Shown here piece after piece: positions 1 to 9,326 of a stretch of 64,000 bases of DNA. The notes under the pieces were generated by a model. That model saw nothing but the letters and a program-made list of their open reading frames with translations. It was not told where the DNA came from and did not search any database. Made by a program: the position numbers and the translations under genes. The stretch's first letter is position 1. Each line of letters begins with the position of its first letter. Source of the DNA: Azotimanducus sp965199815 (GTDB lineage: Bacteria > Pseudomonadota > Gammaproteobacteria > Pseudomonadales > Azotimanducaceae); assembly GCA_965199815.1 (NCBI GenBank), contig CBDATE010000028.1, positions 310,001-374,000 on the forward strand, written 5' to 3'.

Positions 1-3000
1 TGCCTTCAGCCTGTGTGTTGATCGTCACTTGACTGTCGGTGCTCCAGGACATGAATTCTCCGGGCATCACGGTCACCACATCGGGGTTGTCAGACTCTGC
101 CCGGTATCGCAGGGCATCGCTGTCAACATCCGAAACCTGCAGGTCGAGCCTGACCTCAGTCAGTGTCAGCGCGGTTACATCATCAATGGACGCGAGCACC
201 GGGGCATCGTTCGTGCCGGTGACAGTGATGGTCACGGTGCTCATCGTGCCGTCCGCGGAAGTGATGGAGAAGGTGTCAGTGGCGGTTGACCCCGCAGTCA
301 GCGCGTTGGCATTTTCATTGTTCAGCATGTAAGTCCAGTTGCCATTGGATTCAATGCTGAAGCTGCCATAGATACCCTCCACATTGGTCTGTGCCTCGAT
401 GCTGTTGGCACCATCCGAGTCATCCACCGTCACCATGCCCGTGGCGGTGGTCTCGGTGGCATCCTCGGTCACCGCGCCCGTCAGGTCGCCGCCGAAGGTG
501 GCAGTGGCATTGTCACCGGTGACGGTAATCACGACCTCGTCGGTGCTGCTGGCCGTACCGTCCGAGACGGTGAGCACGAAGGTGAGGGTGACCTCCGAGG
601 TGAGGTCGTCAGGGGCGGTGAAGGTGGCCGTGTCCGTGTTGGCATCTGCAAGGGTGACTGCATTGTCAGTCTCGCCGGACTTGCGCGCCCAGCTGTAGGT
701 GAGAGACGCGCCCGCATCCGGGTCGTTGCCAGTGCCGGACAGGGTGACCAACATGCCCTCAGCCACCATCTGATCCGTTCCGGCATCCACCGTCGGGGCA
801 TCGTTCGTGCCGGTGACGGTGATGGTCACGGTGCTCATCGTGCCGTCCGCGGAAGTGATGGAGAAGGTGTCAGTGGCGGTTGACCCCGCAGTCAGCGCGT
901 TGGCATTTTCATTGTTCAGCATGTAAGTCCAGTTGCCATTGGATTCAATGCTGAAGCTGCCATAGATACCCTCCACATTGGTCTGTGCCTCGATGCTGTT
1001 GGCGCCATCCGAGTCATCCACCGTCACCATGCCCGTGGCGGTGGTCTCGGTGGCATCCTCGGTCACTGCGCCTGTCAGGTCGCCGCTGAAGGTGGCAGCG
1101 GCATTGTCAGCGGTGACGGTAATCACGACCTCGTCGGTGCTGCTGGCCGTACCGTCCGAGACGGTGAGCACGAAGGTGAGGGTGACTTCCGAGGTGAGGT
1201 CGTCAGGGGCGGTGAAGGTAGCTGTGGCTGTGTTGGCATCTGCAAGGGTGACTGCATTGTCGGTCTCGCCAGCCTTGCGCGCCCAGCTGTAGGTGAGAGA
1301 CGCGCCCGCATCCGGGTCGTTGCCAGTGCCGGACAGGGTGACCAACATGCCCTCAGCCACCATCTGATCCGTTCCGGCATCCACCGTCGGGGCATCATTC
1401 GTGCCGGTGACGGTGATGGTCACGGTGCTCATCGTGCCGTCCGCGGAAGTGATGGTGAAGGTGTCGGTGGCGGTTGACCCCGCAGTCAGCGCGTTGGCAT
1501 TTTCATTGTTCAGCATGTAAGTCCAGTTGCCATTGGATTCAATGCTGAAGCTGCCATAGATACCCTCCACATTGGTCTGTGCCTCGATGCTGTTGGCGCC
1601 ATCCGAGTCATCCACCGTCACCATGCCCGTGGCGGTGGTCTCGGTGGCATCCTCGGTCACCGCGCCCGTCAGGTCGCCGCCGAAGGTGGCAGTGGCATTG
1701 TCAGCGGTGACGGTAATCACGACCTCGTCGGTGCTGCTGGCCGTACCGTCCGAGACGGTGAGCACGAAGGTGAGGGCGGTCCTCGAGGTGATGTCGTCAG
1801 GAGTGGTGAAGGTAGCTGTGGCTGTGTTGGCATCTGCAAGGGTGACTGCATTGTCGGTCTCGCCAGCCTTGCGCGCCCAGCTGTAGGTGAGAGACGCGCC
1901 CGCATCCGGGTCGTTGCCAGTGCCGGACAGGGTGACCAACATGCCCTCAGCCACCATCTGATCCGTTCCGGCATCCACCGTCGGGGCATCATTCGTGCCG
2001 GTGACGGTGATGGTCACGGTGCTCATCGTGCCGTCCGCGGAAGTGATGGAGAAGGTGTCAGTGGCGGTTGACCCCGCAGTCAGCGCGTTGGCATTTTCAT
2101 TGTTCAGCATGTAAGTCCAGTTGCCATTGGATTCAATGCTGAAGCTGCCATAGATACCCTCCACATTGGTCTGTGCCTCGATGCTGTTGGCGCCATCCGA
2201 GTCATCCACCGTCACCATGCCCGTGGCGGTGGTCTCGGTGGCATCCTCGGTCACCGCGCCCGTCAGGTCGCCGCCGAAGGTGGCAGTGGCATTGTCACCG
2301 GTGACGGTAATCACGACCTCGTCGGTGCTGCTGGCCGTACCGTCCGAGACGGTGAGCACGAAGGTGAGGGTGACTTCCGAGGTGAGGTCGTCAGGGGCGG
2401 TGAAGGTAGCTGTGGCTGTGTTGGCATCTGCAAGGGTGACTGCATTGTCGGTCTCGCCAGCCTTGCGCGCCCAGCTGTAGGTGAGAGACGCGCCCGCATC
2501 CGGGTCGTTGCCAGTGCCGGACAGGGTGACCAACATGCCCTCAGCCACCATCTGATCCGTTCCGGCATCCACCGTCGGGGCATCATTCGTGCCGGTGACG
2601 GTGATGGTCACGGTGCTCATCGTGCCGTCCGCGGAAGTGATGGAGAAGGTGTCAGTGGCGGTTGACCCCGCAGTCAGCGCGTTGGCATTTTCATTGTTCA
2701 GCATGTAAGTCCAGTTGCCATTGGATTCAATGCTGAAGCTGCCATAGATACCCTCCACATTGGTCTGTGCCTTGATGCTGTTGGCACCATCCGAGTCATC
2801 CACCGTCACCATGCCCGTGGCGGTGGTCTCGGTGGCATCCTCGGTCACCGTGCCCGTCAGGTCGCCGCCGAAGGTGGCAGCGGCATTGTCAGCGGTGACG
2901 GTAATCACGACCTCGTCGGTGCTGCTGGCCGTACCGTCCGAGACGGTGAGCACGAAGGTGAGGGCGGTCCTCGAGGTGATGTCGTCAGGAGTGGTGAAGG

Positions 3001-3215
3001 TGGCCGTGTCCGTGTTGGCATCTGCAAGGGTGACTGCATTGTCGGTCTCGCCGGACTTGCGCGCCCAGCTGTAGGTGAGAGACGCGCCCGCATCCGGGTC
3101 GCTGCCAGTGCCGGACAGGATGACCGATACGCCCTCGGCCAACAACTGATCCGTTCCGGCATTCGCCGTCGGCGCATCGTTCGTGCCGGTGACAGTGATG
3201 TTGACCTCGCCCGTT
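1..3215 (-). repeat. 594-bp tandem coding repeat, five copies or more
   Basis: The landmark cagcatgtaagtccagttg recurs at 323, 917, 1511, 2105 and 2699, an exact 594-base period (198 codons). Each unit encodes one VCBS-like domain and one PKD-like domain beginning DAGTDQ. Units differ by scattered substitutions only, and some differences are shared between non-adjacent units, which suggests recombination or gene conversion. The array continues past the left edge. Confidence 0.9.
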
Positions 3216-6200
3216 ATTTGCCCTCCGGCGCTGTCCACTGCCGAGACAGCAAATGTCTCTGTCACCCTCAGTCCTTGTGTCAGCGCATTGGTCTGTTCCC
3301 GCTCATCTTCCAGGCTGTAGCTCCACTCTCCCGCTGCGGTGAGCGAAAACTCTCCATAGACTCCGGATACGCGCTCCAGAGGGTCGATGGAGCCGCCACT
3401 TTGATTCATTCGCACCTGACCACTGGATATGGCTACGCCTGTCTCATCGACACCAGCCTCAGTTACAGAACCAGTGACATCGCCAATGATCTCGGCCAAT
3501 TCGTCCGTCCTTCCATTCGCTACTGCCTCTGTACTGCGTCGCATGCCTTCTATCGAACGAGCACGAACTATGTAGGTGGTAGCGGGCTCCAGATTCTCGA
3601 TCACCTGAGTGGTTCCGTTCACCTGCACATAGTCGCCAAATTGCTCGCCTGTCCCGCGCTTGCGATATCGCAGCTCATAGCTGGTCACGCCCGCGACCGC
3701 ATCCCAGGTTGCCGTCACTTGCCGCACCCCGCCTGTTACCACCAGATTTTCTGGCGATGGCAGTTCATCCGGGGCTTCCACCGTAATCACCACCTCATCG
3801 GTGTTGCTGGCTGTACCGTCCGAGACGGTGAGCACGAAGGTGAGGGTCACGTTCGAGGTAATGTCACTCGGAGCAGTGAAGCTGGCACTGGCCGTATTCG
3901 CGTTCGTCAAAGTGACCGCGTTGTTGGTTTCGCCGGACTTGCGCGCCCAGGCGTAGGTGAGAGACGCGCCCGTATCCGGGTCGCTGCCAGTGCCGGACAG
4001 GGTCACCGACGCGTTTGCGGGTACCGATTGGTCCGCTCCGGCGTTGGCTGCTGGTGCATCGTTCACGCCAGTGATGGTGATGGTCACGTTGCTTGTCGTT
4101 CCGTCCGCGGAAGTAATCGTGAAAGCGTCCGTGACGGTTGCTCCCGCCGCCAGTGCGTTGGTGTTCTGGTTGTTCGGCATGTAGGTCCAGACACCAGTGG
4201 TTTCAATGCTGAACACCCCATAGGTGCCGTTGGCAGTGGTCTGCGCCTGGACGGTATTGGCACCGTCGCTGTCGGTGACCGTCACCGTGCCCGTGGTCTG
4301 GGTGGCATCCTCGGTCACCGTGCCTGTCAGGTCGCCACCGAAGGTGGCAGCGGCGTTGGCACCGGTGACGGTGATGGCTACCTCGTCGGTATCGCTCGCC
4401 GTACCGTCCGAGACGGTGAGCACGAAGGTGAGCGTGGCATCCGCGGTGATGTCATCCGGCGCGGTGAAGCTGGCGCTGGCCGTATTCGCACCGGTCAAGG
4501 TGACCGCGTTGTTGGTTTCGCCGGACTTGCGCGCCCAGGCGTAGGTGAGAGACGCGCCCGTATCCGGGTCGCTGCCAGTGCCGGACAGGGTCACCGATGC
4601 GCCTTCCGCGACCTCCCTGTCCGCGCCTGCATCCGCTGTCGGTGCGTCGTTCGCGCCGGTAACCGTGATGGTGACAGTACCTGCCGTGCCGTCCGCGGCA
4701 GCAATCGGAAAGGCATCGGTAGCAGTCGCGGCGGCGGCCAAGGCGTTGGTCGCGGTTATGGTGTTGTCGAGCGTGTAGGTCCAAGCCCCAGTGGCTTCAA
4801 TGCTGAATGTGCCGTAGGTGCCGTCTGCGGCATCTGTACCCGTTTGCGCCTGCACCGTGTTGGCACCATCGCTGTCGGTCACCGTCACCGTGCCCGTGGC
4901 GGTGGTCTCGGTGGCATCCTCGGTCACCGCACCCGTCAGGTCACCACCGATGGTGGCCGCGGCGTTGGCACCGGTAACGGTAATGACCACCTCGTCGGTG
5001 TCGCTCGCCGTGCCGTCCGAGACGGTGAGCACGAAGGTGAGCGTGGCATCCGCGGTGATGTCGTCCGGTGCGGCGAAGCTGGCGCTGGCCGTATTCGCAC
5101 CGGTCAAGGTGACCGCGTTGTTGGTCTCGCCAGCCTTGCGCGCCCAAGCGTAGGTGAGAGACGCGCCCGTATCCGGGTCGCTGCCAGTGCCGGACAGAGT
5201 TACCGACACGCCCTCGGCCACGGTCGCGTTTGCGCCCGCATCCGCCGTCGGTGCATCGTTGGCACCGGTAACCGTGATGGTGACAGTACCTTCCGTGCCG
5301 TCCGCGGCATTGATGGTGAAGGCATCGGTAGCAGTCGCGGCGGCGGCCAAGGCGTTGGTCGCGGTTATGGTGTTGTCGAGCGTGTAGGTCCAGGCACCAC
5401 TGGTTGCAATGCTGAATGTCCCGTAGGTGCCCGCTGCATCGGTTTGCGCCTGCACCGTGTTGGCACCGTCGCTGTCGGTCACCATCACCGTGCCCGTGGC
5501 GGTGGTCTCGGTGGCATCCTCGGTTACTGCGCCCGTCAGGTCGCCGTCGAAGGTGGCAGCGGCGTTGGCACCGGTGACGGTGATGACCACCTCGTCGGTG
5601 TCGCTCAACGTGCCGTCCGAGACGGTGAGCACGAAGGTGAGCGTGGCATCCGCGGTGATGTCGTCCGGTGCGTTGAAGCTGGCGCTGGCCGTATTCGCAC
5701 CGGTCAAGGTAACCGCGTTGTTGGTCTCGCCAGCCTTGCGCGCCCAGGCGTAGGTGAGAGACGCGCCCGTATCCGGGTCGCTGCCAGTGCCGGACAGAGT
5801 TACCGACACGCCCTCGGCCACGGTCGCGTCCGTTCCCGCATCCGCCGTGGGCGCATCGTTCGCGCCAGTGATGGTGATGGTTACCGTGCCCGCCGTGCCA
5901 TCCGCGGCAGCAATCGGAAAGGCATCGGTAGCAGTCGCGGCGGCGGCCAAGGCGTTGGTGTCGGCATCCGTGTTGTCCAGCGTGTAGGTCCAGGCACCGG
6001 TGGCTTCAATGCTGAATGTGCCATAGTCGCCGTCTGCGGCATCTGTACCCGTTTGCGCCTGCACGGTGTTGGCACCGTCGCTGTCGGTCACCGTCACCGT
6101 GCCCGTGGCGGTGGTCTCGGTGGCATCCTCGGTCACCGCACCCGTCAGGTCACCACCGATGGTGGCCGCGGCGTTGGCACCGGTGACGGTGATGACCACC

Positions 6201-9178
6201 TCGTCGGTGTCGCTCAACATGCCGTCCGAGACGGTGAGTACGAAGGTGAGCGTGGCATCCGCGGTGATGTCATCCGGCGCGGTGAAGCTGGCGCTGGCCG
6301 TGTTGGCGTTAGTGAGCGTCACCACATTGTTGGTCTCGCCAGCTTTGCGCGCCCAAGCGTAGGTGAGCGTGGTACCCGCATCCGGGTCGCTGCCGGTGCC
6401 GTCCAGGGGCACTGACACGCCCTCGGCCACGGTCGTGTCTGTTCCCGCATCCGCCGTCGGTGCATCGTTGGCACCGGTCACCGTGATGGTCACCGTGCCC
6501 TCCGTGCTATCCGCCGACTGAATCGTAAACTCGTCGGTAGCGGTAGCACCAGCCGCCAGGGCGTTGGTGTCGGCATCCGCGTTGTCCAGCGTGTAGGTCC
6601 AGGCACCAGTGGCTTCAATGCTGAATGTGCCATAGGTGCCGTCTGCGGCATCTGTACCCGTTTGCGCCCGCACCGTGTTGGCACCGTCGCTGTCGGTCAC
6701 CATCACTGTGCCCGTGGCGGTGGTCTCGGTGGCATCCTCGGTCACCGCACCCGTCAGGTCGCCGTCGAAGGTGGCAGCGGCGTTGGCACCGGTGACGGTG
6801 ATGACCACCTCGTCGGTGTCGCTCGCCGTGCCGTCCGAGACGGTGAGCACGAAGGTGAGCGTGGCATCCGCGGTGATGTCATCCGGCGCGGTGAAGCTGG
6901 CGCTGGCCGTATTCGCACCGGTCAAGGTGACCGCGTTGTCGGTCTCGCCAGCCTTGCGCGCCCAGGAATAGGTGAGCGTGGTGCTCGCGTCCGGGTCGCT
7001 GCTGCCGATGCCGGCGAGCGTCACCGACGCGCCTTCCACGACCGTATCATCCGTGCCTGCATCCGCCGTCGGCGCATCGTTGGCACCGGTAACCGTGATG
7101 GTGACCGTGCCCGCCGTGCTATCCGCCGACTGAATCGCAAACTCGTCAGTTTCGGTAGCATCAGCCGCCAGGGCGTTGGTCGCGTTTCTGGTGTTTTGCA
7201 GCGTGTAGGTCCAGTCACCACTGGCTGCAATACTGAATGTGCCATAGGTGCCCTCTACATTGGACTGCGCCTGCACCGTGTCGGCACCGTCTCTGTCGGT
7301 CACCATCACCGTGCCCGTGGCGGTGGTCTCGGTGGCATCCTCGGTCACCGCACCCGTCAGGTCGCCACCGAAGGTGGCAGCGGCATTCTCCGGGGTTCCC
7401 TCGGCGCTCGGGGACCAGGAACCGTCACCCAGGCTGTTGCCCGCTCGCACCTGCACCTCGTATATGGTGCCGTTGGTGAGGCTTGGGATCGTCGCTGTCG
7501 TGGTCGTATCGGTCGCGTTGGTACCGGTATCGTCAAGACTCGTCCAGGCGGGGTCCCCGGAGGTTGGCTTCTCGCGGTAGCGCACATCGTAGTCGGTGAT
7601 TGCCGAGCCATTGGCCGCCGGGGCTGTCCAGGACACATCAAGCTGCTGGCTCGCTTTCTCCAGGGTCGGCGCAGCAGGCGCGTTCGGTACATCGGCAGCC
7701 ACCGCCGGGAAGGTGATGATGTGGTCCGCCGTTTCGCTGCCCCCTGTTGCCATGACGGTTACCATCACAGCGTCCGTGTTGACTGTGGTCGGCGTACCGC
7801 TGATGACACCGGTGCTGGTATTGATCTCCAGACCCGGTGGCAGGGTTCCATCGGTCACCGCGTAGCTTGTTGGTGCGACATCGAAGCGCGTATCTGTTGG
7901 ATTCATGTCGGTGATAGCCGTGCCCACCGTGAGCGAGGCCGGTGCGGTGTAGCTCAGACGTGGCACCACTATCAGGAAGTTGATTGTGTGTGGAATAACG
8001 CCACGTGCAGCCTCACCTGCCCCTGCGCTTGCTTCAATTGTCACTGGTACCGTGAGTTCTTCGCCAGCTGTGTTCACTGTCGCCTCTGTCGGTGTACCGA
8101 AGATGGCACCTGCTCTGCCGGTAACAAGTTCAATTGTGTTGCCCTGATCACCCAATGCCATGCACCCCGGTACGGGGTTGAATTGAATTATCTCCAGAGC
8201 GCATTCCGGTTGGTCAAATCTCAGCCCGGCGGGGAGATCAGCTCCTTGTTGCGTCCGGAAGAGTCTCGGGGTAAGACGGACAGGGCTGCCGTCACTGACA
8301 AAAACCGTACCCGCCCATGTCGGTATCACGGGAGTAATGGGTCTGCCCGCCTTGAGTACCAACGGATCAGGGTGCCAGTATCTCAAGGTAAAAGAGTCCG
8401 CCCTCGTTGTCGTAGTCGCTTCCCCTGCAGGTGACCAAGGGCTGTTACCCACACCGTTCACCGCCCGAACCCGGACCTGATATGTCGTGCCCTCAGTCAG
8501 TCCGCTGAGGGCAGTCTCAATCTGTCCACTGGACCCCAGTATATCCATCGGCATAACCTGAGCCGTGACCCATATGGTGGCCGTTTCCAGCTTGAATTGC
8601 ACAACATAGCTGCTGATCGCGGCACCGTTATTCGCCGGAGCCATCCACAACACAGACATCTCGTTGCGGTCAGGTGTCAGTCTCAGCGCAGCAGGTGCGT
8701 CCGGTGCGCGTGCGCCTGTCTCCCGCACCTCGGGGAAGTCGAAGTCGGTGCTCACCTCCTGGCTGCCCGCCGTGGCCGTGATGGTCACCGTCCTGCCCAA
8801 CTCCACTCTGGTCGGCGAACCGCCGATGACACCACTCGTGCTGTTGAAGGTGATCCCGGTCGGCAGGGTCCCTCCGGTCACTGCGTAGCTTTCAGGAGTG
8901 AAGTTCTCCACTGCTGGAGTTCGGGTGATAGCTACGTTTACCGTGAGCGGCGAGTTGAAGGGGGTGTATCTCAGGGATGGGGTGTCCTGCGCTGATGCAG
9001 TGAGTGGTGTCAGCAACAGGACGAAAGCGAGCGTGAGGAAAGCCGCACACATGGGACTGCGATGTCCGGGGGTGGTGGGGCTCGGTAGCAAGCGGACAGG
9101 GCACCCCGGTGCGCCGAGGAAACGCTGTGCAGCAAGAGAAGCTGTTGCGATCAGAGCGTCGCGATTATTTTTACTCAT
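1..9178 (-). CDS. Giant secreted VCBS/PKD/fibronectin-III repeat protein (3' end outside window)
   Basis: The minus strand is open from an ATG at 9178-9176 to the left edge, at least 3,059 codons. The start has an AGGAAG ribosome site about 9 bases upstream. Near residues 43-65 a hydrophobic stretch ends in TASA-QD, a likely signal peptidase I site; an in-frame ATG at 9052 directly precedes it, so a shorter start is possible. Domains in order: a putative Ig (He_PIG-like, SGVIGGSP), FnIII, a further Ig-like region (SGVISGTP), FnIII, about six VCBS+PKD-type pairs, one FnIII with a divergent VCBS, then at least five near-identical VCBS+PKD pairs. Such proteins are usually surface adhesins or very large exported proteins. 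The C-terminus and so the export route (type I or autotransporter) lie outside the window. Long open frames on the plus strand here are Arg/Gly-rich shadows of the repeats. Confidence 0.85.
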   Translation of the reverse strand, partial: MSKNNRDALIATASLAAQRFLGAPGCPVRLLPSPTTPGHRSPMCAAFLTLAFVLLLTPLTASAQDTPSLRYTPFNSPLTVNVAITRTPAVENFTPESYAVTGGTLPTGITFNSTSGVIGGSPTRVELGRTVTITATAGSQEVSTDFDFPEVRETGARAPDAPAALRLTPDRNEMSVLWMAPANNGAAISSYVVQFKLETATIWVTAQVMPMDILGSSGQIETALSGLTEGTTYQVRVRAVNGVGNSPWSPAGEATTTTRADSFTLRYWHPDPLVLKAGRPITPVIPTWAGTVFVSDGSPVRLTPRLFRTQQGADLPAGLRFDQPECALEIIQFNPVPGCMALGDQGNTIELVTGRAGAIFGTPTEATVNTAGEELTVPVTIEASAGAGEAARGVIPHTINFLIVVPRLSYTAPASLTVGTAITDMNPTDTRFDVAPTSYAVTDGTLPPGLEINTSTGVISGTPTTVNTDAVMVTVMATGGSETADHIITFPAVAADVPNAPAAPTLEKASQQLDVSWTAPAANGSAITDYDVRYREKPTSGDPAWTSLDDTGTNATDTTTTATIPSLTNGTIYEVQVRAGNSLGDGSWSPSAEGTPENAAATFGGDLTGAVTEDATETTATGTVMVTDRDGADTVQAQSNVEGTYGTFSIAASGDWTYTLQNTRNATNALAADATETDEFAIQSADSTAGTVTITVTGANDAPTADAGTDDTVVEGASVTLAGIGSSDPDASTTLTYSWARKAGETDNAVTLTGANTASASFTAPDDITADATLTFVLTVSDGTASDTDEVVITVTGANAAATFDGDLTGAVTEDATETTATGTVMVTDSDGANTVRAQTGTDAADGTYGTFSIEATGAWTYTLDNADADTNALAAGATATDEFTIQSADSTEGTVTITVTGANDAPTADAGTDTTVAEGVSVPLDGTGSDPDAGTTLTYAWARKAGETNNVVTLTNANTASASFTAPDDITADATLTFVLTVSDGMLSDTDEVVITVTGANAAATIGGDLTGAVTEDATETTATGTVTVTDSDGANTVQAQTGTDAADGDYGTFSIEATGAWTYTLDNTDADTNALAAAATATDAFPIAAADGTAGTVTITITGANDAPTADAGTDATVAEGVSVTLSGTGSDPDTGASLTYAWARKAGETNNAVTLTGANTASASFNAPDDITADATLTFVLTVSDGTLSDTDEVVITVTGANAAATFDGDLTGAVTEDATETTATGTVMVTDSDGANTVQAQTDAAGTYGTFSIATSGAWTYTLDNTITATNALAAAATATDAFTINAADGTEGTVTITVTGANDAPTADAGANATVAEGVSVTLSGTGSDPDTGASLTYAWARKAGETNNAVTLTGANTASASFAAPDDITADATLTFVLTVSDGTASDTDEVVITVTGANAAATIGGDLTGAVTEDATETTATGTVTVTDSDGANTVQAQTGTDAADGTYGTFSIEATGAWTYTLDNTITATNALAAAATATDAFPIAAADGTAGTVTITVTGANDAPTADAGADREVAEGASVTLSGTGSDPDTGASLTYAWARKSGETNNAVTLTGANTASASFTAPDDITADATLTFVLTVSDGTASDTDEVAITVTGANAAATFGGDLTGTVTEDATQTTGTVTVTDSDGANTVQAQTTANGTYGVFSIETTGVWTYMPNNQNTNALAAGATVTDAFTITSADGTTSNVTITITGVNDAPAANAGADQSVPANASVTLSGTGSDPDTGASLTYAWARKSGETNNAVTLTNANTASASFTAPSDITSNVTLTFVLTVSDGTASNTDEVVITVEAPDELPSPENLVVTGGVRQVTATWDAVAGVTSYELRYRKRGTGEQFGDYVQVNGTTQVIENLEPATTYIVRARSIEGMRRSTEAVANGRTDELAEIIGDVTGSVTEAGVDETGVAISSGQVRMNQSGGSIDPLERVSGVYGEFSLTAAGEWSYSLEDEREQTNALTQGLRVTETFAVSAVDSAGGQITGEVNITVTGTNDAPTANAGTDQLLAEGVSVILSGTGSDPDAGASLTYSWARKSGETDNAVTLADANTDTATFTTPDDITSRTALTFVLTVSDGTASSTDEVVITVTADNAAATFGGDLTGTVTEDATETTATGMVTVDDSDGANSIKAQTNVEGIYGSFSIESNGNWTYMLNNENANALTAGSTATDTFSITSADGTMSTVTITVTGTNDAPTVDAGTDQMVAEGMLVTLSGTGNDPDAGASLTYSWARKAGETDNAVTLADANTATATFTAPDDLTSEVTLTFVLTVSDGTASSTDEVVITVTGDNATATFGGDLTGAVTEDATETTATGMVTVDDSDGANSIEAQTNVEGIYGSFSIESNGNWTYMLNNENANALTAGSTATDTFSITSADGTMSTVTITVTGTNDAPTVDAGTDQMVAEGMLVTLSGTGNDPDAGASLTYSWARKAGETDNAVTLADANTATATFTTPDDITSRTALTFVLTVSDGTASSTDEVVITVTADNATATFGGDLTGAVTEDATETTATGMVTVDDSDGANSIEAQTNVEGIYGSFSIESNGNWTYMLNNENANALTAGSTATDTFTITSADGTMSTVTITVTGTNDAPTVDAGTDQMVAEGMLVTLSGTGNDPDAGASLTYSWARKAGETDNAVTLADANTATATFTAPDDLTSEVTLTFVLTVSDGTASSTDEVVITVTADNAAATFSGDLTGAVTEDATETTATGMVTVDDSDGANSIEAQTNVEGIYGSFSIESNGNWTYMLNNENANALTAGSTATDTFSITSADGTMSTVTITVTGTNDAPTVDAGTDQMVAEGMLVTLSGTGNDPDAGASLTYSWARKSGETDNAVTLADANTDTATFTAPDDLTSEVTLTFVLTVSDGTASSTDEVVITVTGDNATATFGGDLTGAVTEDATETTATGMVTVDDSDGANSIEAQTNVEGIYGSFSIESNGNWTYMLNNENANALTAGSTATDTFSITSADGTMSTVTITVTGTNDAPVLASIDDVTALTLTEVRLDLQVSDVDSDALRYRAESDNPDVVTVMPGEFMSWSTDSQVTINTQAEG
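3780..7390 (-). repeat. Older divergent block of about six VCBS+PKD coding repeats
   Basis: The motif gtaggtcca (encoding WTYTL on the minus strand) recurs near 4180, 4770, 5380, 5980, 6590 and 7206, a period of about 590-615 bases. These units are more diverged in sequence and length than the 594-base array to their left. An FnIII domain with a divergent VCBS, about 3220-3780, separates the two blocks. Confidence 0.8.
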
Positions 9179-9225
9179 TTTGGCTGTCTTCCTGCAGGTT
9201 GTGAAGTTATGTGACACAAGTCAGT

Positions 9226-9254
9226 ACGATACTGATAACCAAGCATCCTATCAA
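9226..9254 (-). promoter_or_regulatory. Candidate sigma-70 promoter of the giant VCBS gene
   Basis: On the minus strand TTGATA (9254-9249) and TATCGT (9231-9226) are separated by 17 bases, giving a transcript start about 40 bases before the ATG at 9178. The match is partial (the -10 has 4 of 6 consensus bases) and was found by eye. Confidence 0.3.
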
Positions 9255-9304
9255 TATTATCAGTCAACATTCGGTAATATTCGGCGCTCGCTGAGCGCTG
9301 CTGC

Positions 9305-9325
9305 GGGGGGGGGGGGGGGGGGGGG
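9305..9325 (+). repeat. 21-base homopolymeric G tract (C tract on the sense strand of the VCBS gene)
   Basis: Twenty-one consecutive G residues lie between the stop codon of the TRAP solute-binding gene (9327-9329) and the start of the giant VCBS gene. The tract is 126 bases upstream of the ATG and about 50 bases upstream of the candidate -35 box. Mononucleotide tracts this long are prone to slipped-strand length change. The exact length in an assembly may also be unreliable. Confidence 0.9.
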
Positions 9326-9326
9326 A

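Noticed and set aside
1..3215. CRISPR array or satellite DNA as an explanation for the regular repeats
   Set aside because: The 594-base period is a multiple of three, the frame is open throughout and the units encode VCBS and PKD domains.
3218..6415. Long plus-strand open frame of about 1,065 codons inside the repeat region
   Set aside because: Its product is Arg/Gly/Val-rich and repeats only because the minus-strand VCBS/PKD coding repeats do; the minus strand gives recognisable domains with a signal peptide.
6662..8434. Plus-strand open frame of 590 codons
   Set aside because: Same shadow effect opposite the giant VCBS gene; no domain recognised.
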